Assembly: GCA_019671005.1 (NCBI GenBank)
Contig: CM033717.1
Coordinates: 73,577,850-73,641,849, forward strand
Direction of reading: 5' to 3'
DNA: 64,000 bases
DNA from: Hibiscus mutabilis
Lineage: Eukaryota > Streptophyta > Magnoliopsida > Malvales > Malvaceae
Part shown: positions 1 through 9,553 of the stretch, one piece after another
Layout: every line of letters starts with the position of its first letter
How positions within the stretch are numbered: the stretch's first letter is position 1
Program-made: the position numbers and the translations under genes
Notes under the pieces: generated by a model
The model's input: only the letters and a program-made list of their open reading frames with translations
Databases searched by the model: none
What the model was told of the DNA's origin: nothing

Positions 1-2
1 AA

Positions 3-1479
3 ATTGAGTCCAGAGATGTAATCGTCTCGAATCCAAAAGATTCAAGAGAGAATCGAGAAGAAGAGTGGTCTGTTATCGACTTGAAGGACGAAAATTGCAG
101 TGTTGACCAAGACAGTGTATTGCATTCCAAGAATAAATCGAAGAACAACTCCGCAATGAATCAGATCAAAGGAGCAGCCTCGGTTTTAGGATTTGGATCA
201 TCTCAGAAGGCAAGTAAAAACAGGTCAGAAAAGAGCATATTCGATGTGGCCGGTTCGAAACCATCTGCCTTTATGATGAGTTCTAAGGAAAACCCTTTTT
301 GGGATAGTCATTTGAACGGTAAGGAAAGTGAAACAAAAACGATTTTAATGCAAGAAGAAACATTGCCAATAGAACCAATGAAGGAAAATGGTAGTGGAAC
401 TGATAAGGCAAAGAGAAAGCCATTTAAAAATCCGTTTCATAGAGAGCAAAGAGAGGGACATGGTGGTGGTGGTGATAATGGCCCTGGTTCAGAGGAGAAA
501 GCATTGAAATCAGCAAAGAAACAATGGGGTTTCGACGGATTCAAGAAATTGAGGAGAAATGATTCAGAGGATGAGACTGCTCCTTTGCCTCTGAATGAAA
601 GATCACATAGTGGAGCTTTCATGGGGTCATGCCAGCTTGTTTCAACTCCGATCGGAGAGGGGCCGGACACGAAACAGATTAAGAGGAAGTTGCTTGCAGA
701 TGGAGCTCCATCAGATTTCTTCATTGATAAGGTTCATATCTCAATGTTGCAAAAAAAAAAGGAAAAAGAAAGTTCTATTAGTTGCATACTAGTCTTGACT
801 TATATCTGAGTTACACTTGCAGGTCGTAGGAGACAAAATAAAGAAGGAGCTATCACGGATTCAAGCAGAGCTCTCCACTACCAACCCGAATCTTAAGTTT
901 TCGTAAGCAATTTCGTTCCGCCAAACCTTCATTTGGAGTAATTTGATAACTCTTGATCTGCATATTTGCTTAAGTTTGTTGTTTGCTGCTTGTAATTCCA
1001 CTAGGAATGATCAAATTGATGCAATTTCCACAACCCTTCCTGTGGATAAGACTGACCTCAAAAAGTTCTTCCCCAAGTAAGGATGCTGAAAAATCTTAAT
1101 TTCCATTAGCTTACATATAAGAGTTGTCCATTAACTTTTCTATTTCTTATCGACTTTTTTTATTTTTTTATTTTCAAGGTCATGGTGTGATAGATATGGA
1201 GAAGTTGTACTGGATGTTGTGAAGAAAGAATTCAAGGAGCATGTAGGGGAGATGGAGAACATGAGAAATGTTACCAGACAGAAGCATAAGAACAACTCGA
1301 TGCGATGGACGACTTTTGATGATGATAATGAGAACTGTCACCCGAATCTCTTTGATAATAACAGCACTAGTGGTGGCAGTGGCACTACCAAGGGCTTCAA
1401 AAATTATCCAGAATCAGCTTTCTTCCAAGATCAGAACCCCTTTTGGAACCAAAGACATGACTCTTCTTTGCTGGATTAA
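3..1479 (+). CDS. Uncharacterised plant-specific protein, 5'-partial
   Basis: The reading frame is open from the window edge, so the true start lies upstream. Four exons join in frame at GT..AG sites: 3-731, 823-902, 1005-1076 and 1179-1479, giving 393 visible residues and a TGA-free run to the terminal stop. The N-terminal two thirds are hydrophilic, rich in Lys, Ser and Asn, with two NPFW/NPFH-type patches (near 290 and 430) and another NPFW near the C-terminus. The C-terminal part contains a compact conserved-looking block (KKELSRIQ, then LPVDKTDLKKFFPKSWCDRYG). There is no signal peptide or membrane segment. I do not recognise a characterised family; I recall only uncharacterised plant homologues. 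It converges on the RING gene 300 bases downstream. The exon structure is solid; function is unknown. Confidence 0.75.
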
Positions 1480-1778
1480 TATTAGCATTGCTCTTCTTTG
1501 TAATCTGTAGTGTTTATGTATCTAATTGCAGATCTTCATGCATTCCTGAATCCTCATTGATCATACCAACATCCATACAAATAAGCAGGCAGCAACAAGC
1601 TCAATTTGCAAATATAGTTTTGATTGATTACCAAGAGTATAATGCAAGGCCAAAAAAATACCATTTCCTCTATTTGCTACACTTAATAATTGGTCACATC
1701 TTCGAGGAGATAAGATGCTAAACATGGTATAAATTTGTACATGAATCCATTACTATATTTTACATATGTACAGTTGGA

Positions 1779-3607
1779 TCAAAGAGATGGAATCTCAGAG
1801 TTCGACACAGATGTCTCCCCACCATTACGAACATCGCCTCTGCAAAGTGGGCACACCCTGTAAACCAGAGTAAAAGAGAGAAGTAAGTTCCAAAAAGAGA
1901 AAAAATAATGCACGGTCAGGGTAAGCATAGGGTAGTAGTAACAGTACCCATGTATCTCCTTGAACCATTTATCCACGCAAGCCATGTGAAACTCCTGCTG
2001 GCAAGGCAGAACTCTTATTTTGTCCCCTTCCTCATATTCATCCAAGCATATATGACACCTACGATCGGGAAAAGCAATGCTAATATTAATTGTGTATTAT
2101 ACATATGATAAGCAAAGAGACATAACAATTAAATGTAAGGCAAAACTGAATATAACCGCTCCCTTTCCTACACTCTTCATGCACCTTCAATCTACAAATA
2201 CTAAGAAAGAACTTACTGGTCAACAGAATCCCCACATTTGGCTGCATTCACTTTTGTGTGACTTCTGAGAGGGAAAGAATCAACTACAGATTCGAGAGCC
2301 GGCGGTGATACAGTGGATAGGGACAGTGCTACTGGTTGACGATGCAGAACCTAAAAATTACAATTTGGAAACTAATCAACTTCTCATGCAGCAAGGACAG
2401 TAGTGAGTAGACAAAATGACAAACATGATGGTTTGACATTAGACGGGTACAACAAGGAAGTTGGTAAAGAAAAACTACCTCAAATAGAGCCTCAGCAAGC
2501 ATAACTATTCGTGATATGCTTACACGAGCACTCGGCTCGTCAGTCCTCAAGTGAGAATCACAGGAGCAAGTGCCATCAGGGTGGATTCCAGAAGGACAAA
2601 ATGTAGTTCTCCGACTATTTTCATCATTTCCACCACGCCGCCTTTCCCAGATCTGAAAATAGTCAAAGGAGATAATTCATAAAAGTGTGAGCGTGTATGT
2701 ACCGCCTTCAATGCTAAAGAGAATTTGATAAATGTTGTGAGATGATTAGAATGACTAAAGCCTTCATGGAGCATAAACAGATTCAAAAGATGTTCTGACA
2801 AAAAATAGATCAAGGGACCATAAACCCCAACATCCAGGAATACCGGAGTCAAATAATTTTCAAAAGAATTCTAGTTACCTAAATCAAGTTTTTATATATC
2901 TCTATCTACCAAAAGCAAGTTCGATAAACTTCTAAATTCAAAGTGCTTCACAATTAATTACCTCTAATCGCGAGCATCGTCTTCGTTCATTCAATCTATG
3001 CATTCTACTGCTGAGGTAACCAAAATCACCTTGAGCTCCATCATAAAAGAAATCACAATTGAAATCAAGGAGCCATCTGTTATCAAACCCTGTATCATTA
3101 TCATCATCCATTGAAAGAAAAATGGACGAGGAATTATCAACTCTTCTAAAACTGCGTCTCGAAAAGGCATCCGAGAACAATCTTCTGTTGTTCCTCCTGG
3201 CTTCACGATTGCTAGTATCAGCACTGCCACTAGATAAAATATTGGAAGAGAGACTCACAAGATCAACATGAAGAACACTTCCGTCTCCCCGGCCACTTTC
3301 CCTATTGGATACGATAAATCCTAAACCTGAAGGCATTGCCTCTAGAATGGATTCACCACCTAATAAGCGAGAAATCCCCGGTTCTGAGGCATGAGAAGCA
3401 GAAGCAGAACCTGAATCATTGACTGTTGTTACTTCACCCAACTGATTCTCAACAAATATCCTCTGCGAATGTGAGTCTTCAAGTCCTTGAGTAGATAAAA
3501 TACTTGACTCAGGACGTATCTGAGAAGCAGCATTGTTTGCATCAGATCTGACTGCATCCTCATTAGTCAAAAGATTTACTGAGGCAGAGTCTGAAGACTG
3601 TTGATTC
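1779..3607 (-). CDS. RING-H2 E3 ubiquitin ligase-like gene, 5' end missing and RING ligand altered
   Basis: Five exons read on the minus strand: about 3607-2962, 2652-2479, 2350-2217, 2058-1948 and 1857-1779. All phases agree and the stop is at 1779-1781. The N-terminal exon is Ser/Asp/Arg rich and looks disordered. The next exon has a helix-like SISRIVMLAEALFE segment typical of this plant RING family. The C-terminal RING reads CHIC..LPCQQEFH..C..CPLC. A normal RING-H2 has LPCxHxFH, so the fourth zinc ligand (His) is Gln here (codon CAG). No in-frame ATG occurs before about residue 85; upstream of 3608 the frame meets a stop (TAA near 3638) in AT-rich sequence. The family would transfer ubiquitin with an E2, but this copy may be decayed. 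An unseen first exon further upstream is possible. Confidence 0.7.
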
Positions 3608-3990
3608 AGTCGAACGTTGAAGGCATTTTTTTGACATTATGCCTAATATAAATTAAAGTTATTCCAATAAAAAATAGGATGATGTATCTGGGCTCAAATA
3701 ATTCTTTTGCGATGTATGTGTGTTTTCAAAGTGTTAAAAAAATAAGAACAAATACTATCTCATAATCATTGTAGTACTATTAAAAAAAAGTTATAAGGTT
3801 TGTTGTGGGAAATTAATGATAAAATTAAGAAAATGAAAAAAGAACCAGTATTGTTTTATGATTAAAATTTTATTTTATTTTTTTCAATTGAAATAGAGTT
3901 TATAAAATTTAAGTTAAATCAAATCATTGTTTGAGTTTTTTATTTAACTAATTTCCACTTTGATCTTTTAATTTCGATTTGTGGTGGAAC
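3608..3990. other. AT-rich spacer between RING and RPS11 genes
   Basis: No coding potential is seen on either strand. The boundary with the RING coding sequence near 3608 is abrupt and lacks a start codon, so the original 5' end of that gene may have been replaced here. Confidence 0.5.
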
Positions 3991-3997
3991 CGTAAAT

Positions 3998-4066
3998 GGC
4001 CCAAGCTGATAAGCCGACCCGAACTCATCCATTATGAAACTGGGTCTAGTAGATAGGTTAGGGTTT
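3998..4066 (+). promoter_or_regulatory. Ribosomal-protein-type promoter motifs (site II plus telo-box)
   Basis: GGCCCA (3998-4003, the reverse of the TGGGCC site II element) is followed by the telo-box TAGGGTTT (4059-4066), 57 bases before the ATG of the RPS11 gene. This pairing is known from promoters of plant ribosomal protein and other growth-related genes, bound by TCP and telo-box factors. The motifs are seen directly; activity is inferred. Confidence 0.6.
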
Positions 4067-4122
4067 TCCCATAGCATAAGCAAACCTCTCTCATTTGGCC
4101 GCAGCAGCAGTGCTCATCAACC

Positions 4123-5465
4123 ATGGCGGAGCAGGTGCAGACGCCGATCCACTCTCCATCCCCCTCGTATCTCTTTTACATTCTTTGCGTCTCATTCTAG
4201 TTCTCTTTTGATTGCAGACCGAGAAGGCTTTCCTGAAGCAACCGAAAGTATTTTTAAGGTAATCATAATGCTAAACCACGAGAAATCTGTCATATTCTTA
4301 CATTTTTGGATCTGGGTTTCTTTAGTTTAGATGGGTTTTAATGTTTCAGCTCGAAGAAATCTGGAAAAGGGAAGAGACCAGGAAAGGGAGGGAATCGCTA
4401 CTGGAAGAGCATCGGTTTGGGCTTCAAGACTCCCCGTGAAGCCATTGAAGGTTTGGTTTCTTCTTTGTGTATGTCTATTTAAATGTGTTTTAGGTGGTAT
4501 GCATGATCAGTTTATGCATAATCTTTGTAGGTGACATGCATTTAGTGTCTTAAGCAGAAAAAAGATTTCTTTAAGCTGCTGGTAAGTTAGTATCATATTT
4601 ACTAATAATTGCTTTATAATCTTCCATATTATATACACATGTATGCGTTTCAATGTTCTTTATAAGAAATAAAGGATGATTTACTTTAATAATTCGATTT
4701 TTGGAAGAATATTTTTTTTGGAAGAGAAATGTGGAATATGTGTTTCTATTAAGGTGAGCATTCGATTGAGTCAAAACAATTTTGAGTTAATCAAATTGAT
4801 GAGTCATATTTTATAACTTAAACTTTATTTAAACTTTTTCGAATCGAGTTTATGAAATTATAATTTGAGTCACCCCGAGTATCTATGCCTTTTGGAATTC
4901 AGACTATTCAGTTAAATAATGTGTAGTGTATTTGTTTTTCTAAAGGAACCTACATTGACAAGAAATGCCCGTTCACTGGCACTGTTTCCATCAGGGGTCG
5001 TATCTTAGCAGGTACTTGCCACAGTGCCAAGATGATAAGAACGATCATTGTTCGACGGAATTACCTTCATTTTATCAAGAAATACCAAAGGTATGATCCA
5101 GCTTCATTCTGCTCTGTTTTCCAGTAGAGTTTCTTTTTTGTTTTTAGTTCTGAAGAAACGTTTCTTTTTCTATTGTTTAGGTATGAGAAGCGACATTCAA
5201 ACATACCTGCACATATTTCCCCATGCTTCCGTGTGAAGGAAGGGGATCACGTCATTATCGGGCAATGCAGGTTGAACTCCTAAACAGAATGGTCTTATAT
5301 GTATATTGTCTACGAATCTGATCATTCGTACAGCTAGTTTGTTTGTAATTTGGATGTATCGTTTTCTAATTTCAGGCGTTGTCAAAGACTGTGAGGTTCA
5401 ATGTTCTGAAAGTGATTCCTGCTGGATCGTCTGGTGGAGGAAAGAAAGCTTTCGCCGGAATGTAA
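4123..5465 (+). pseudogene. RPS11: 40S ribosomal protein S11 (uS17), copy frameshifted in last exon
   Basis: Six exons: 4123-4134, 4218-4258, 4350-4450, 4946-5090, 5181-5270 and 5376-5465. The product would be the cytosolic uS17 protein of the small ribosomal subunit, which binds 18S rRNA. Conserved stretches are all present: TEKAFLKQPKVF, NRYWKSIGLGFKTP, KKCPFTGTVSIRGR, IIVRRNYLHF and the C-terminal SSGGGKKAFAGM. Two things are odd. The last exon begins GCGTTGTCAAAG where the family's RPLSK needs one more base; spliced as seen, it gives RRCQRL then a stop, losing about 30 residues. Also the usual KMNRTI is KMIRTI. Splice sites and the promoter motifs remain. Either this is a young pseudogene among several S11 copies or a base was missed in sequencing. 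Confidence 0.8.
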
Positions 5466-5821
5466 GGTGTAAGTGCTTTACGTGGTAGTCCGAGGTTGTA
5501 GGAACATATGGAGACGATATTAAAACTCCCGAGCAGCCACTAGATTTGAGGAACGTTCGACTGTTAGATTCTGTTTTTGTTCGTTTTAGATTTAATGTTT
5601 GGATTTTGTCAAATTACAACAGACTGGAATTTTTAAGTTATTATGATCCTCTTTTCCCCTGAAGAATATGTTATCGTACTTCAAACACGGAAGTTAATTA
5701 AGATATTTGAACTTAATGTATTCCCATTTATTGCCAAATTGATAGGCTGTAGTTGGCATTTTGTTAATGAGGTTTATATATCAAATATAATTTATTTGAT
5801 AAACTGTCATGGGTTAAAAAC
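5466..5821. other. 3' flank of RPS11
   Basis: AT-rich sequence, probably 3' UTR and spacer. I see no further gene. Confidence 0.4.
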
Positions 5822-7336
5822 TAGGATAAAATATTTAAATCATCAATTAATTTTGCTTTCTGACCTATTTTGGTCATTAAACTTTCAAAACGCTTAATTT
5901 ATTTATTAAACTTTATTTTTGACCTATTTTGATCATTTTAAATTATTTTATTAATATTTTGGTATGATATAGTATATTTTTTTTATTATTAAATATAAAA
6001 AAAATTTAAAATAAAAATAAATTATTGGGTAAATTGCACAAACCATCATTGAACTTTGATTTATTTTGGTCATTGAACTTTAAAAATGATCAATTTACTC
6101 ACTGAACTTTATGCATTGACTTATTTTGATCATTCTGATGTTAATCTATTAACGTCGTTATGAAATGTTATAAATAAATAATAAAATATTAATATTTCTC
6201 TCATTTTCCCTCTCTATTTTTCATTTTCGTCGTTCGAAGGTGCTTTTAACCAAACATAATTGCTAAAAGTTTTTCATTTATGTTACCTTAATGACCCCAA
6301 ACATGGTTTGTTGAATTGACTTACTTATTTTTAGGTAGAAGACTGTGAAAGACTCTTAAAATTTTACCATTGAATATAGTGGAAACACCTGAAAAGTTAT
6401 AAACTTTGGGGATAGTAGGATGTTAAAGCACAAAGTTGCAAAGATCAACACAACCAAACATATAAACTCTCTTCTTATATCCGCACAAACAAATTTCACA
6501 AATTTTCAACATCCCCTAAATAAACAATGAAAATAAATGATTAAAAGGGTAAAGACAATTACACTTTAAATTAGTCAATGGTACAATCATCTTTAAGCAC
6601 CTCAAGGAAGAAATGGTGACAAGGAGGTCCACTCCACTAAGCGATTGTGTAAGACACGTATGATTGTTTCACTTTAATAGCCTTTCAATTGAATTTGGTT
6701 CTGTATTTGAGTTTGGTTGTTTTTTTTTTTGTTGAGATTTTGCAGGTTAAGGTTTATGGGAGAGGTAGTGATCGAAGAAGACCTATCGATATTTTTACTG
6801 TATTTGTTTTGGATACGACTTGTGCTATCGATTTGGGTTTGGTTGAGGGATAAGGGTTTTGGGTAGGTGATGGACCCATCATGACAGTCAAGGTTGCGAG
6901 AGAGATAGAGAGAAGAAGAAGAGTTGTAGAAATTTGAGTATAGTGCAGCACAACGAGCTATGTTGGGACGGATTTATTTGTGACACGTCATAACAGTTTT
7001 AATAGATTAACGGTGGAGTGACCAAAATAGGTCAATGTATAAAGTTTAGTGAGTAAATTGATTGTTTTTAAAGTTCAGAGACCAAAATAAGTCTGAGAGC
7101 AAAGTTTAGTGATGGCATGTGTAATTTACCTAATAATTTATTTTTATTTTAAATTATTTTTATATTTAATAATAATAAAATATGTCATGTCATACCAAAA
7201 TATTAATAAAATAGTTCAGAGTGATCAAAATAGGTCAGAAAGTAAAGTTCGATGAGTAAATTAAATGTTTTGAAAGTTTAGTGACCAAAATAGGTCAAAG
7301 AACAAAGTTGAGTGATGGTTTAAGTATTTTACCCTA
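5822..7336. mobile_element. Non-autonomous element with about 350-bp terminal inverted repeats
   Basis: The left arm (5822 to about 6175) and right arm (about 6975 to 7336) are inverted copies. The left end reads TAGGATAAAATATTT; the reverse complement of the right end reads TAGGGTAAAATACTT. Each arm also holds a second, internal copy of the same motif (the phrase GACCTATTTTGGTCA recurs with about 205-bp spacing), as if one family member had inserted into another. AAAAC flanks both ends and may be a target-site duplication. The 800-bp core has no open frame or transposase. This is a foldback or MULE-like non-autonomous element; family assignment is uncertain. Confidence 0.7.
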
Positions 7337-7357
7337 AAAACTATTAAAGTTTCAAAT

Positions 7358-7827
7358 AGGCAAAATGACAAAAGATGCTCCCAACGTTTGTATGTTTGTT
7401 ATTTGCCCCCTATTCTTTTTTTTTGGAGCAAACAACTCCTAACGTTTTGGTCTAAATATATTCCTATTGGATGGAAACTATCAGTTAATTGACGATCAAC
7501 GGCTGATGTTGACTTGTCGCGTGTTAAAATTTGCTGACGCGTTAGTATCATACTCGCCACATGTCACCATCTGTTTCGGCTACATGTCAGCATGATAGTC
7601 AGCCACGTGTCATCATAAAGAAGGGTATAATAAAATAATTTTTTATGCCATGTCAGCAGATCTTAACGCGTGGCAAGTTCAGTCAGAATTAGTTGTTGAC
7701 TGACAGTTTTCATCCAACAGAAATATATTTAGACCAATTAAAACGTTGAAGTTGTTTTGCTCCAAAAAAATAAAGGACCAAATAACAAAATATGTAAACG
7801 TCGGGTACATCTTTTGTCATTTTACCT
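7358..7827. mobile_element. Inverted-repeat element of about 470 bp
   Basis: The left end AGGCAAAATGACAAAAGATG pairs with the reverse complement of the right end, AGGTAAAATGACAAAAGATG. The arms match imperfectly for about 130 bp or more. The flanks TTCAAAT (left) and TTCTAAAT (right) may be a diverged target duplication. It has no coding capacity. It is a MITE-like or MULE-like non-autonomous element, distinct in sequence from its left neighbour. Confidence 0.65.
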
Positions 7828-8190
7828 TCTAAATATATTACTTTTTTATTACACCATAGAGTATATCACCCACTAAACACTTTAAGTAAATTTTCTACGT
7901 TTTTTCAAAAAAATATATGAGTTTTCGTCGAATGTGTAATTTAACAGTATACTTATTTTGGTATAATTATAAAAGTGTACGTACGAAGATTTAATTTTGA
8001 TCTCATTAAAACATTAAGTTTTAAAGTTGATTAAATTGTATGCATAAAAAAAAGTAGTTATAGTCCTAACCGTTCAAAAAAATGTATATATTCCTATAGA
8101 TAGATATCACATCCTTAATAATATATGTGCTTTATAAAATTTCGGATATATAATTGTATCAAAATATGTCATTTTTTATCAAATTAAATA

Positions 8191-8929
8191 TGGGCAAACT
8201 ACATAAATAGTTGCCCAATTATAATCTAATTCTTTGTTGAGTCCCCTGATTATAAGGAATTCAATAGGTCCTCGACTAATCACGACTAACAAATCGGTTC
8301 AATTTCGTTAAAAAATAAACGAATGATGATGTGGTAGTTTAATAAAATCTGCATAATAATAGATTTAACCATAAATTTTTACATTTTATTTTAATTTAGT
8401 CGTAGATTTAAAATTTTATCTCTCAATATTTAAATATTACAATATTTTAGTCTCTTAAATCCTAAACTTTATCTTTTTCACCTTTTAAAAAATAAAACCC
8501 CCGTTGACGTAGCCATCTGCAACCCCATTTGTATGAGCAGTGAACAATCGTTGGAAAATCAAAACCTCCATTAATGTTTACGATAGTCATCTAGATGAAC
8601 TACCCACATTAAGAGATGCACACATTTTGTTTTTAGAAAGGAAGAAGATGAAGTTTAAGATTTAAGGGACTAAAATATTATAATATTTAAATGTTGAGAG
8701 CTAAAATTTTAAATTTAAGACCAAATTAAAATAAAATGTAAAGGTTAAGGGTTAAATTTGTTATTATACATATTTTATTAACTGCTACATCATTAGCCAT
8801 TTATTTTTTAATGAAATTAGACTGATTTATTAGTCGTATTAGTCAAAGACCTATGTATAATTTTTCATAGTTAGAGGACTTAACAAAGAATTAAGTCATA
8901 GTCGGGGGACTATTTATATAAATATTTAA
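8191..8929. mobile_element. Inverted-repeat element with about 290-bp arms
   Basis: The left arm (from 8191, ACATAAATAGTTGCCC, then CTAATTCTTTGTTGAG) is mirrored on the right (8640-8929, reverse complement ATAAATAGTCCCCCG then TTAATTCTTTGTTAAG). The match continues inward through TTTACATTTTATTTTAATTT. The core of about 160 bp has no open frame. It is a third, separate long-inverted-repeat family in the same spacer. Confidence 0.65.
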
Positions 8930-9553
8930 ACACTATTTTCATTTTTTCCGACAATAAATATTTTTTTTCATTTTTTGAAAATTCTTTTTTACAGTTTAAT
9001 ACTACATAATTTTATTAAAATTTTCCCTTTTATTAGATTCATTGATCATATCATCTTATAAGAATATATATTTTTGTTTTGAAGGTTGGAAAATAGATTT
9101 TTTTTTTTTGATGGTATAAAGAATAGATATTTTTGTTTTGTTTTGGAGGTATAAAAAATAGCAGTGGATATTTAAAAGGCAGAAGAAAAAAACATTACAG
9201 ACAGCTTTAAGAAAGAATCTAACCATACCAACCGAACAGAGTGATTTTCAGCCACGCTTTGGTATTGGTACCGACAATTTGGAATTGCCATTTCATCAGT
9301 ATTGTAATTGTTTGTAATATAATATATAATATGATATACAACAACAATATATTCTCAAGAGTTTCTCTCCACTCCATTATAATTTATTTACCTGCGGATT
9401 CTCTTCCACCTCTTCATTTGTTTATGTTATTTTCTCGGCTCTTGTTACTCTGCAAACGCTCAACAACCTGCTGAGAAGCTGAAAGAAGAAAAGAAAAAAG
9501 GGGAAAAAGTCAGAATTTACCATTTCTTTTCCCTGCTTTTTCTTATAACCACC
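8930..9553 (+). promoter_or_regulatory. Probable promoter and leader of the PP2C gene
   Basis: Upstream of the PP2C start the sequence is AT-rich, with a TATA-like GGATATTTAAAAGG near 9167-9180 and a pyrimidine-rich leader around 9360-9480. The transcription start is not known; this is inferred from position only. Confidence 0.35.
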
